Assembly (NCBI GenBank): GCA_016893485.2
Contig: JAFEKX020000001.1
Location: forward strand, 1,426,001-1,490,000
From: Streptomyces sp. P3
Lineage (GTDB): Bacteria > Actinomycetota > Actinomycetes > Streptomycetales > Streptomycetaceae
DNA: 64,000 nt
Direction: 5' to 3'
The notes under the pieces: generated by a model
Databases searched by the model: none
The model's input: only the letters and a program-made list of their open reading frames with translations
Told to the model about the DNA's origin: nothing
Translations under genes and position numbers: made by a program
Part shown: piece by piece, positions 9,663 to 18,996 of the stretch
Layout: every line of letters begins with the position of its first letter
Numbering within the stretch: the stretch's first letter is position 1

Positions 9663-10132
9663 CTAGGCCGTGAAGGAGGGAACGGCGGCCTGCGCGGCGT
9701 AGGTCACCTCCTGCTCCCACAGGTGCCAGCACACGCGTTCCAGACCACGTTTGAGATAGCGCCGGTAGGTGCTGAAGGACAGCGCGAGTTCCCGTGCCAC
9801 CGCCTGCTGGGTGCTGCCGCCCTTGACGTACGTCCCCAGACGGCAGCCCGCTGGCCTTTCGCCCGGGGGTCCTGGTCGATGGACTCGATGGCCCGCAGGA
9901 CGAGCCGGCGCAGGTTCTCCTCCGGGTCGCCGGAGGGCCGGGCGACGAACGCGGCGTGCAGCAGCGGGTTGCCGGCCAGCCGCTCGCGCTGGTGCCAGTC
10001 GCGCAGCACATCGTGGACGGCCCGGTCGAAGGCCGCCCGGGACAGGACGGTCGTGTGCGGCAGTCCTGTGATGCCGGGTGCGCGCGGACCGAAGAGCATG
10101 TGGTCGTCGAGCAGATCGCACCATTCGCTCAT
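9663..10132 (-). CDS. HTH DNA-binding protein coupled to the upstream ATPase gene
   Basis: A protein of about 156 residues. The N-terminal half is not recognised (acidic, with RAAFDRAVHDVLRDWH). After a frame change near 9840 the C-terminal half reads STQQAVARELALSFSTYRRY then LKRGLERVCWHLW, a LuxR/sigma-70-region-4-like helix-turn-helix. The ATG overlaps the stop of the ATPase gene (ATGA), so the two are almost certainly co-translated. In many regulators these modules are one polypeptide; here sensing ATPase and DNA-binding part appear split. The gene is followed by the secreted-peptide gene on the same strand. Confidence 0.6.
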
Positions 10133-11751
10133 TCCTGTGGTCCCCAGTCGTGTCCGAACAGCGTGACTCTCTGTGCGGCGAGTTGCGGCGCGGTGGGCAG
10201 GCGGCGGAAGTCGGCGTACTCCAGCAGATCGTGGAGGCCGTCACCGCTCCAGGTGTGAAAGGTCCAGGCGAGCCGGTCCTGCACGTGCAGCTCACGCGTG
10301 ACGCGGGCGAGCATGCATGCGGAGGCGGCGACGAGTTCGTGCGGGCGACGGCGCAGCAGGGTGAACCGCACCAGGTTCACCCGCTCCCCGGGGCGCAGTT
10401 CCCGGTACGACTCGACGTGCTCGCGGACGGCGGCGGCCACCGGGTCGATGGCGGTCTCCACGGCGTCCCACCGGTCGAAGTTCAGCAGGCACAGCACGCC
10501 GACGACCTCGCCGGTGCGGGCGCCGCGGTAGATCCGGAAACCGCGCGGCCTGCGGTGCAGCCAGAAGTCGACGGCGGCCACGCCCTCCGGGCCGAGGCGT
10601 TCGTGGGCGAGTTCACGGACGGCGGGCAGGTCCTCGGCGTCGCAGGTGGTCTCGTACACCGGATCGGCCGCGGTACCGGTGTGCTCGTCGCGGCCGAGTC
10701 CGGAGAAGCGCCGGCCGCGGGTCTGGATGTGGTTGAAGGCCCTCGCCGCACCGAGCGAGACCGGCTCGGGGCGGGTGCGGATCAGCGTCTGGAAGTGGGC
10801 GCGCAGTGCCTTGTGCAGGGACAGGTAGGCGTCGGGTGCGCGCCAGCCGAGATCACGGTCCAGGGCCTCGGCTACGACGGGCAGCAGCCGCAGCCCGGCG
10901 GGGCCGCTGGTGGCGTAGGACTGACGGCGCAGCCAGTCGAAGACCTCGTGCGCCTGTTCCGGCAGAAAGGCCCGAAGCAGGTCCTCGGTGGTCTCGGGGA
11001 CGTGCGCGCAGATATCGAGGGCCTTGCGGTGCAGGGCGGAGGGAACCGGGTGGACCACCCGGTCCAGGAGTTCGGCGACAGCCTCGGGCTCGGGACGCCA
11101 CTCGCCCCCGGGCGGCACGTCCGGGCCCTGGGCGGCGAGGCGGAGGGCGAGGGGGTGGCCGGCGGCGAAGGCCAGCCGGGCGGAGCGGGCGGTGATGCCG
11201 CCGGGCGCGGCGTCCTGGAGCAGACGCCCCGACTCGGCGCGGGACAGGCGGTCCAGGCGTCCGACGCGCAGCGTGTCGGCCCAGGCCGGGTCGGTGCGCC
11301 AGCGCAGTCCCGGCGGCTCGCGGCCGGCGAGCACGACCAGTGAGCCGGGCGGCAGGCCGGTGAGGTAGCGATCCCGGAACCAGCCCTCCAGCGGGCCGAG
11401 CCGGTCGGCGCCGTCCACGAGGAGCACCGGCCGACCGGTGCGCGGGACGTCTGCCGCGGCGGCGAACGCCTCCTTGGTGGGTCCGGTGCGCGCCGCGTCC
11501 ACCTCGACGACGAACCGTCCCCGCCGCCGGGCCTCGACGGCGAACCGGCGCAGCAACTGGGTCTTGCCGATGCCGCTGGGGCCGTGCAGGGCCAGCACCG
11601 GAACGGTGCCGGGCGACTGGTCCAGCGCGGCACGGAACCGGGCCAGTTCGCTCTCCCGGCCGACGAAGCGGCGCAGGAACGTCTCTTCTCGGTCGCGGAC
11701 GGGGGCATCGGCAGCCGGCCGCCGGGGCGCCGGAGCGCTGTGCGGATTCAT
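10129..11751 (-). CDS. STAND/AAA-type ATPase, regulatory
   Basis: A 540-residue protein in a single intact frame. Walker A is LHGPSGIGKTQLLRR near residue 55, with a VLLVDGADRLG Walker B. NB-ARC-like segments follow (LVVLAGREPPG, then GHPLALRLA) before a long C-terminal region with a GNAT-like look (GFRIYRGARTGEVVGVL). No HTH is seen in this chain; the overlapping downstream gene supplies one. This suggests a two-component version of a LuxR/LAL-like regulator in which the ATPase controls a separate DNA-binding protein (inference). Intactness across 1.6 kb is notable given the indels on both sides. Confidence 0.65.
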   Translation of the reverse strand: MNPHSAPAPRRPAADAPVRDREETFLRRFVGRESELARFRAALDQSPGTVPVLALHGPSGIGKTQLLRRFAVEARRRGRFVVEVDAARTGPTKEAFAAAADVPRTGRPVLLVDGADRLGPLEGWFRDRYLTGLPPGSLVVLAGREPPGLRWRTDPAWADTLRVGRLDRLSRAESGRLLQDAAPGGITARSARLAFAAGHPLALRLAAQGPDVPPGGEWRPEPEAVAELLDRVVHPVPSALHRKALDICAHVPETTEDLLRAFLPEQAHEVFDWLRRQSYATSGPAGLRLLPVVAEALDRDLGWRAPDAYLSLHKALRAHFQTLIRTRPEPVSLGAARAFNHIQTRGRRFSGLGRDEHTGTAADPVYETTCDAEDLPAVRELAHERLGPEGVAAVDFWLHRRPRGFRIYRGARTGEVVGVLCLLNFDRWDAVETAIDPVAAAVREHVESYRELRPGERVNLVRFTLLRRRPHELVAASACMLARVTRELHVQDRLAWTFHTWSGDGLHDLLEYADFRRLPTAPQLAAQRVTLFGHDWGPQE

Positions 11752-11814
11752 GTGGTGACTGCTACCTCTGGTCGGGGTCCACTCCTCGGCACGTGCACGG
11801 CTACGGTGTCCGCG

Positions 11815-14800
11815 TCACCGGCCCTCGGTGGCGCCGTCGCCGGTCATCCGGGCGAGCAGTCCGGCGGCCCGGCCCTCCTCCTCGGCCATGCCGAGCCGGC
11901 CGAACACTTCGAGAGCGTCGGTGAGCAGCCCGCCGGCCTTCGCGGTGTCGTCACCGAGCAGGGACAGGTCGGCGAGGTCGACGCGTACGGAGGCGGCGCC
12001 GGCCTGGTCGAGGATGTCCTCGCGCACGGACAGCGAGCGGGCGAAGTACGAAGCGGCCTCGGTGAGTTCACCGAGGCGGACGTGGACCCGGCCGAGGTCG
12101 TGGAGGATATATCCCTCGCCGATCACATCGCCGTCGTCCCGGACCATGCTGAGGCCTTCGACGAGCGCCTTGCGGGCGTCGGCGGGCTGCCCGCGGTACA
12201 GGTGCATCTGACCCGCGCGCTGGAGCACCCGGGCCTGCCCGCCGAGGTATCCGAGGTCGCGCCAGATCTCCAGCGCCTCGTCGAGTTCGGCCTCCACCCG
12301 GCTGACGTCGCCGCGCCGCAGGAGGATGACCGCGCGCTGGACGAGGACGGAGGCGCGGGCCCAGGGGTCGTCGTCGCCGAAGTCCCGCTCGGCCCGCTCG
12401 AACAGGTCCATCGCGGCGGTGTCATGGCCGACCAGCCGTTCCAGCAGGCCGAGGTCGCGGCGGCACAGCCCGAGCCCCTTTGGTGTGGCCGAGCTCCTCG
12501 AACAGTCCGACGGCGGTGGTCAGCGACCGACGGGCCTCGGGCAGGTTGCGGCGGTTCAGGTGCAGCGAGCCCAGCGAGGCGAGCAGGGCGGCCTGGCCGA
12601 GCAGGTGGCCACTGCGGCGTACCGCGGTCAGCGCCTTGCGGTGGGTGCGGGCCCAGTGGTCGAGATAGCCGCGGGCCTCGTAGAAGGGGGCGAGGTTGAC
12701 GGCGAGTTCCCAGGCGTAGCCGTCCTCGCCGCCCTGGGCGAGGCCTCGACGGTCAGGCTGAGGTTCTCGAGTTCGGTGTCGAGCCATTCCAGGGGCGGCC
12801 CAGGACGGTTCCGACGTGGTCGGCGGGCGGGTTCCAGCGGACGGCGGGCCCGTCGATGTAGCGGGTGCCGAAGACCCGCCGCTGCGCCTCGCCGACCAGC
12901 GCGAGCCAGGCGCCGCCCACCCGGCGGGTCGCGGCCCGCCTCTCGGTGTCGTCCGATTCGACGGCCAGCCGGTCCCGGGCGAACAGGCGGATGATGTCGT
13001 GGAAGCCGTAGCGCAGTTCCCCGGTGGCGTCGACACCGGCGACGTCCAGCATCTGCACGTCGACCAGGGATTCCAGGAGATCGGACGGGTACGGATAGGC
13101 GTCCGGCACGTCGAGCAGGGCGCCGCCGATCCAGCTGGGGAAGGTGGAGCCCTTGGTGAGGCTGAGCAGCCGCAGCAGGGTGCGGTCCCGCTCGGCCAGT
13201 CCGTCGTAGGTGAGGGCGAGACTGGCCCGTACGGTCATCTCGCCGTGGGTCAGTTCGTCCAGACGGCGGCGTTCGTCCGCGAGCCGCTGCACCATCGAGG
13301 CGAGCGGCCAGTGCGGGCGGGCGGCCAGCCGGGCGGCGATGATACGCAGGGCGAGCGGCAGCCCGCCGACGGCGGCGGCGAGCGCCCTGGCGGCCTCGGG
13401 TTCGCCGCCGACCCGCTCGGCACCGACAACGTTGCCGATAAGTTCCAGTGAACCCTGCTCGTCGAGAATGTCCAGAGTGACCCGGTGGGCTCCGGGGAGC
13501 GCGGTCAGCCTGGCCCTGGTGGTGACGAGCACCCCGCAGGAGTGGCCGCCGGGCAGCAGCGGGAAGATCTGCTCCTCGCCGACGGCGTCGTCGAGGACGA
13601 CCAGGATGCGCCGGGCGGCGAGCATGCTGCGGTAGATCTCGCCCCGCTCCTCCAGGGAGTCCGGGATGGCGGGACCGGGCAGGCCCAGGGCGCGCAGGAA
13701 CCGGCCGAGGATCTCACGCGGGTCGACGGGATCGGCCCGGCCGCCGCGCAGCTGGCAGTAGAGCTGGCCGTCGGGGAAGTGGGACTCGGCAAGCCGGTGC
13801 GCGACCCGGGCCGCGAAGGTGCTCTTGCCGATACCGGAGCGGCCGGTGACGACCACGATGCCCGGAGCCCGGACCCGCGAGGTGTCCGTGAGGACGCCCT
13901 CGACCTCGGCGACGAGTTGCTGGTGGCCGACGAAGTCCGCGGTGTCGACGGGGAGTTGGCGCGGGACGGCGGCGCGGGCCGGGGTGCGGGCGTCCTCGTC
14001 CGCGGCGGCATCGGGCCCAGGGTCCGCGGCGGACTCGCCCGGCACCGGCTCGGTGTCGCGCAGGTGGGTGCCGGCCGTGGGCACCAGCCGCAGTGACGGG
14101 TCCTCCGTCAGGACGGCCTGCTCCAGCCGGCGCAGGTCCTCGCCTGGCTGGAGGCCCAGTTCGTCCATGAGCAGGGTGCGGCCCTGCCGGTAGGACTCCA
14201 GGGCCTCGGCCTGCCGGCCGGAGCGGTACAGGGCGAGCATCAACTGCCCTCGGAAACGTTCCCGTAAGGGGTTCTCCCCACCAGCCGGGCTATCTCGGCG
14301 GTCAGTTGGTGATGGCGGCCGAGCGCGAGTTCCAGTTCGAGGAACGACTCGGTGGCCGCGAGGCGTTCCTCGTCGATGTGTTCGGCGATCCGGGCTAGTT
14401 CGTCGCTCGGGATGCCGTTCAGACAGGGGCCGCACCACAGGCCGACCGCCGCGCGCAGCAGGGCGGCGGCCTCGGCGGTGCGGCCCTCGCCGCCGAGCGC
14501 GGCGGCCTCACCGACGGTGCGCCGGAAGACGTTCAGGTCGAGCGCCGCGTCGTCGATCTGGAGGACGTAGCCGGGCGGCCGGGTCTCGATGGTGGCCTCG
14601 ACGCCGGCGGCCGCCAGGGTCTTGCGCATCCGGGACACGCAGATCTGCACCTGGGTGCGGGCGGTCTCCGGGGATCCTCGGCCCATAGCAGTCGGATGAG
14701 GTGGTCGCGGTTCTGGAGCCTTCCACTCTCCAGGAGCAGGGCGGCGAGGATGACCTGCTGTCTGCCCGCCGTGACCGGCACCGTGCCCTGGCCGCCGAAC

Positions 14801-14874
14801 ACCTTCAACTCGCCCAGCACTTGAAAGGTGAATCCCACTGCCCGCTCACGCGACTCCAGGCGCACTCCGGCCAT
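11815..14874 (-). CDS. AfsR-type SARP regulator (OmpR-HTH, BTAD, NB-ARC, TPR)
   Basis: A pathway regulator of about 1,020 residues. In order: an OmpR-type winged helix (FQVLGELKVFGG ... NRDHLIRLLW), a BTAD domain (LDLNVFRRTV ... QAEALESYRQGRTLL), an NB-ARC domain with Walker A VVTGRSGIGKS and Walker B RILVVLDD and the GGLPLALRI motif, then C-terminal TPR-like repeats (GYILHDLGRVHVRLGELTEA). Frame changes near 14690, 14275, 12800, 12745 and 12478 interrupt it, but domain order is complete. The ATG at 14874 follows GGGGAGGG. It is divergent from the NTF2-like gene, with three GGTGACCA motifs between them. It is likely the main activator of the cluster. Confidence 0.85.
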
Positions 14875-15232
14875 GAACCCTCCCCGTCACACACAGCAGG
14901 CCACAGCCCGTCTGACCTCCGAGTCTACGGCCCAAACACGGCTGCCCACCGTCCTGAGCAGTAGCTGAACAGCGGTGACCAGCGGCTGGACCAGGGCCCT
15001 GATCGGGGCCGTGACATGACCCGCCCGCCACCGCCCGGGCCGCCACGGGAGCGGCCGCCGCGTCCAGGTGTGGCCAGTGGTGACCACCATTGCGAGCAAC
15101 GGGTGACCAGGTCACCGGGGCGGGATAACGCGGTGATAGCGGCGGGACGGCGGCCGGCCGGACGATCGCCCGGTGGGAGCCGTCGGCGCAGCCACGCCCG
15201 TCCACCGAGAGCGAGAGGTCGGTCATCCAGTG
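14875..15232. promoter_or_regulatory. Divergent promoter region with GGTGACCA repeats
   Basis: This 358-base gap lies between the SARP gene (minus) and the NTF2-like gene (plus). GGTGACCA occurs at 14974-14981, 15079-15086 and 15102-15109. The last copy forms half of the dyad GGTGACC-A-GGTCACC at 15102-15116. Such repeats are plausible binding sites for the SARP or another regulator. I see no gene in it. Confidence 0.45.
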
Positions 15233-15675
15233 ATGAACAGCGACAAGTTCCGTATGTCCCCAGCCGGTTCGAAGGTGACCGCAGCCGGTGTGAGGCATGT
15301 GATGCTCACCTATCACTACTTGGACATCGGGGACATCGACGGTATGCCTCCCTGACGGAGCAGAACGTGACGCTGGACCACCCCGGCGCGCCGCCGTACC
15401 GGGGCCGGGACGCGGTGCTCAGCGCGCACGCGGCGCAGGCGACCCTGCTCAGGCGGCACGAGTTGGACACCGTGGTGGCCGACGAGGGCCGGGTGGTGGT
15501 TCTCGGACGGGTGGTGCGCCAGGCGCCGGGCACCGCTCGGGCGGCGTACGACGTGGACTTCGCGGACGTGTTCACCCTGTCCGGGCAGACCCTGGTCCGC
15601 GAGTGCCGGCGCTACTACTACGCGCCCCCGTCGAGCGGCCTGCCGACGCACCAGGAGCACCCCGCTGGGGAGTGA
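15233..15675 (+). CDS. NTF2/SnoaL-like fold protein
   Basis: A protein of about 147 residues. After a one-base loss near 15342 it reads DIDGYASLLTEQNVTLDHPG-like, then GRDAVLSAHAAQ and VDFADVFTLSGQTLVRECRRYY, the pattern of NTF2-like (SnoaL) cone-shaped alpha+beta domains. Such proteins can be cyclases, isomerases, hydroxylase partners or non-enzymatic ligand binders. The ATG at 15233 follows a weak ribosome site, and starts further downstream (MSPAGS or MLTYHY) are also possible. It is divergent from the SARP gene and closed by a stem-loop, so it may be regulated with it. Function in this pathway is unknown. Confidence 0.6.
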
Positions 15676-16733
15676 TCCCCGGCGGTCCGGGCGACCGCCG
15701 GCAGCACACGCGGGGGAGGGATCCGGGGCGGGACGGCCGTGGTGACCGGTTTGCTGACGGCACCACGGTCCGAGCCGCACCGCTTCCGGATCCGGTCCGC
15801 CCGCGGGGCAACCGCCGGACACCGGTGTTCCGTTGCCGGACCGCTCCCCGCACGGGCGGCGGGGAGTCGCGAGAGCACACGACGGGGAAGCGCGCGGAAC
15901 AGAACTGGCGGGGCGCTGGAGCCGGGTTCGCGCGGCGGCCCGGACCGGACCGCGAAGGAATCGGCGGTCTCCACCGTACGGCGGAGGACTCCCCATGCCA
16001 CACCCTCCGCGGGCCCCGTTTTCGACTGTCGCCGCGGTCGTCGACCCTCCGCGGCCTTCTTCGCTCTTCAGTTTATGGCCGAATCCGACCAGCGGACAGT
16101 CACGCGATCGCGTGACACACGGCCGGCGGGGAAGCGCGGGGACCCCGGCCCCGGCACGCGCCACGACACGCGGAGGCGCAGGTGGGAGCGGAGACGGGCG
16201 AGGTCACCGGATGCAGGCGGCGGGCGGCGGCGACCAGCGGGGCGGCGGAAATCGTCCGGCGAAAGCGATACCGGTCGAGAGGACCGCGATCGACCCGGCC
16301 CGCTCCGGGTCCATGATCCGGGAAATCAATTTCGCAGGGAGTTACCCGGCAGGCGTGAAGCAAGAGAATCGCCGAACGGCAGAATTCGGGGTACATTCGG
16401 CGAAAAGCATATCCGGATCTATTTTCGCATCCCGTACCGTCGCCACCTTTTCGGTCATCTCCCTTTGTTCACAGCCCGTTCGGGAACCCGGCCTCGCGCA
16501 TTCGACCTCCCTTCGATTCGCGGTCGGAAACGTCCCGACCGCTTGAAGGGCGGCTCCGCCCGGAAGATGTTCGCCCGGAGAATCTACGCCCGTAGGCAGT
16601 GGTCACCGGAGATCGTCGGACGACAACGATGCCTCTACGCGCATAGAAACATGTGTGAAAGATCACGCGATTGTGCAGAAAACCCTGCCCGATCGGCTCT
16701 GGATTCTGCACCGGCTGTGAAAATACTGAACGA
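15676..16733. other. 1.06-kb region without a convincing gene
   Basis: The region begins with a 9-bp stem-loop (15679-15687 paired with 15693-15701), a probable terminator for the NTF2-like gene. Long open frames across it read as arginine-rich shadow translation with no motif. Around 16320-16730 the base composition becomes less GC-rich, as in Streptomyces promoters. It contains an 18-bp perfect palindrome at 16099-16116 and a related half-site at 16663-16671 ahead of the LuxR gene. Confidence 0.5.
16099..16116. promoter_or_regulatory. 18-bp perfect palindrome GTCACGCGATCGCGTGAC
   Basis: The sequence is self-complementary over all 18 bases with no loop, so it looks like a dimeric operator rather than a hairpin. 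TCACGCGAT recurs at 16663-16671, about 63 bases before the LuxR start at 16734. The pair may mark autoregulation of the LuxR gene. Confidence 0.45.
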
Positions 16734-17788
16734 ATGAACGAGCAGAAAAGTTCACCGAGGTCCCCATCCATCGACGAGGACGACATCCTTGTCTACGGAT
16801 GGATTGTCGACGGAGGCAAGGGCCAGGCCGAGCAGGCGGCCTCGGAGCTCGGACTCCCCGTGAAAGGGCCGCTGCCGCGCTGAAGCGGCTGGCCGTCCTC
16901 GGTCTGGTGAGACCTGTACGGAACACACCGGCCGAGTTGGCGGTCGTGGACCCGGACGCGGTGGCAACCACGCTGACGGCGCCGTTGCGGGCCGCCATCC
17001 GCCGCCAGGAGGAACAACTCGACCTGATCCACGGGAAGATAGACCGCTTACGCGACCACTTCTTCGCCGGCCGCACCGGCAACCGGGACGACACCGTGGA
17101 AGTGATCCCCACGATGCAGGAAGTCAGGGCCGCCCTGAACCGGGCGTCGGACGAGTGCCGGGAGGAAGTGGTCAGCAGCCAGCCCGGCGGCAGCGGGCGG
17201 GTCCCGGAGGCGATGGAGGAGGCTTTGGGCCGCGACCACGCCCTGCTCTCCAGGAACGTGCGCATGCGCACCCTCTACCACCACACGGCCCGCTTCAACG
17301 CCCCCAGCCAGGCGTACGTGGCAGCGGCGACGGCGCTCGGCGCCGAGTACCGGACCGCGCACGAACTCATCGGGCGCGTCATCATCTACGACGAGAGCCT
17401 CGCCTTCCTCCCCGAGCGGACCGGCAGTTGGGGTGCGGTGGCGGTGCGCGAACCCACCATCGTGGGCTATCTGCACGCGATCTTCGAACAGCAGTGGATC
17501 CGGGCGACCCCGTTCTCCGACGCCGCCCAGGACGGCCTGGAACTGGTGGCCAAGGAGATCCACCAGACCATCGTGGACCTGCTTGCCGCCGGGCTGAAGG
17601 ACGAGTCGATAGCCCGCCGCCTCGGCATGTCGCTGCGCACCGCCCGCCGACACATAGCCGACATCATGGAGGAACTCGGCGCCGACAGCCGCTTCCAGGC
17701 GGGAGTGCTCGCCGCCCGCGCCCGGCTGACGGAGCATCCGCCGACCGGCGATCCCGGCGATAATGACTTGCACGACCCTGCCCGGTAG
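16734..17788 (+). CDS. LuxR-family regulator with TrmB-like N-terminal region
   Basis: About 350 residues. A short N-terminal winged-helix part (DILVYGWIVDGGKGQAEQAA, then ALKRLAVLGLVRPV after one frame change near 16857) resembles TrmB-type HTH. It is followed by a helical linker (RRQEEQLDLIHGKIDRLRDHF) that may be a coiled coil. A middle domain of unknown ligand comes next. The C-terminal LuxR HTH reads DLLAAGLKDESIARRLGMSL then RTARRHIADIMEELGADSRF. This architecture is common beside Streptomyces antibiotic clusters. The ATG at 16734 has poor SD complementarity. Upstream, 16099-16116 and 16663-16671 hold operator-like sequences. Confidence 0.8.
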
Positions 17789-18139
17789 GCCAAAGTCGCG
17801 ATCGTGGCAGGCGCCGGCTCCAACTCGGCGGCGCCTGTACGGTGTTGCTCGCCGCAGCCCGCGTCGCGCAGCACCGGTGTCCTCGCGGTCTTCACCACTC
17901 GGGCCCAGCAACCACCAGGCCCGAGCGCCGGCCTCACGTCCACGCAGTCGCCACCCCCCCGCGTCCCCACGGTGGTGACACGGCCGGTACGTCCCGCAGT
18001 TCCCTCGCGTCACAGCCGCGGGCACACCCCGGAAGACGAACACGCACCGGATCCGGGACCACACCGCGTCGACGGAGCGCTGCCCCCGGAGGGATCCCCG
18101 CGTCTCCTCGTGCGCCCCGGACCGCACGAGGAGACGCGC
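17789..18139. other. 351-base intergenic region before the cupin-like gene
   Basis: No gene is seen. It must carry the promoter of the gene at 18140 and ends in the hairpin at 18099-18138. The C-rich stretches give long open frames on both strands, but without conserved motifs. Confidence 0.4.
18099..18138 (+). promoter_or_regulatory. 16-bp perfect stem-loop covering the ribosome site of the next gene
   Basis: Bases 18099-18114 are exactly complementary to 18123-18138, around an eight-base loop. The right arm contains GAGGAG, and the ATG follows at 18140. In RNA the stem would bury the Shine-Dalgarno sequence, so it could act as a translational switch. A DNA operator for a dimeric repressor is the alternative. 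Confidence 0.55.
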
Positions 18140-18661
18140 ATGGACACGGCATCGGCCTTCGAGGCCGACCTGGAGACCTTCCTCACCGACATGGTGTGGA
18201 CGTACACCACCCACTGCGGCCGCAGCGCTGCCGTGGTCTGGCCGCGCGGTGAGGACACCGTCGTCCCGGCCCTGATCGCGGCCCACGGGCAGCACGGCCC
18301 GGCACCGCGACACCTGACGCTCGACGTCGCCGAACGCCTCGGCACGCTGGTCGACCGCAGGACCCGCGCCTGCTACCGCACGGTCGCGGCCGGGGACAGC
18401 ACCGACGGGACGCCGGTCGCGGCCGACACCTTCCTGCTTCCCCTGCGAGGGGCGGTCGAGGCGCGCCTCACCCCGCTCGGGACGGGCCGGCCCGCCGGAG
18501 TCGGCGGGCTGAGGCACCGGCTCCGGGCGGGCGAGGTCCTCTACCTTCCGCCGGGGTTCAGCTGTGCGCTGTCCACGCGCAGTCAGGCGCTCGTGCTGGA
18601 ACTGACCCTCTCGCGGCGGGAACCCGACCAGGTGGCGACGAACCGCAGTTCGCCGGTGTGA
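18140..18661 (+). CDS. Cupin/JmjC-like small protein of unknown function
   Basis: A protein of 173 residues in one intact frame. The C-terminal part, AGEVLYLPPGFSCALSTRSQ, has the spacing of the last strands of cupin or JmjC-type barrels, but no clear HxD/E metal triad is visible, so catalysis is doubtful. The N-terminal half (LETFLTDMVWTYTTHCG) is unrecognised. It is isolated, plus strand, convergent with the NRPS module. The ribosome site lies in a strong stem-loop. I cannot assign a role; a metabolite-binding or hydroxylase-related protein are both possible. Confidence 0.5.
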   Translation: MDTASAFEADLETFLTDMVWTYTTHCGRSAAVVWPRGEDTVVPALIAAHGQHGPAPRHLTLDVAERLGTLVDRRTRACYRTVAAGDSTDGTPVAADTFLLPLRGAVEARLTPLGTGRPAGVGGLRHRLRAGEVLYLPPGFSCALSTRSQALVLELTLSRREPDQVATNRSSPV

Positions 18662-18996
18662 CGGGCGCCGGAGGAATCCGGCAGCCGGTGCCGGTCCGAC
18701 CCGGGTGCGTCCCCGTCAGGGTGACGGTGGCATCCGGTCCCTCCGGCATCGCGCGGGCCGTCCTGGCCACCAGGAGGGACCACGAGCCGACCACCGCCGG
18801 TCCAGTGCTCGCGCGGCGGGCGTTCGGCACGCGGTCGCCATGAATCATGAATCCGGGGCGGGGTTCCGGAGCATGCGGGACGCACAAGCGGGGGCACACG
18901 GACAGGGGGCTCGGCTGCGTGCACCACGGTGACGTCGCCGGACACGGTGCCCCGGACGGTCCAGGGCGGCGCGGTCCGGGTGCGGCCCGGCACCGG
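18662..18996. other. 335-base gap between convergent genes
   Basis: No gene is seen between the cupin-like gene and the 3' end of the NRPS gene. GC-rich short inverted repeats could serve as terminators, but none is long or clean enough to annotate. Confidence 0.35.
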
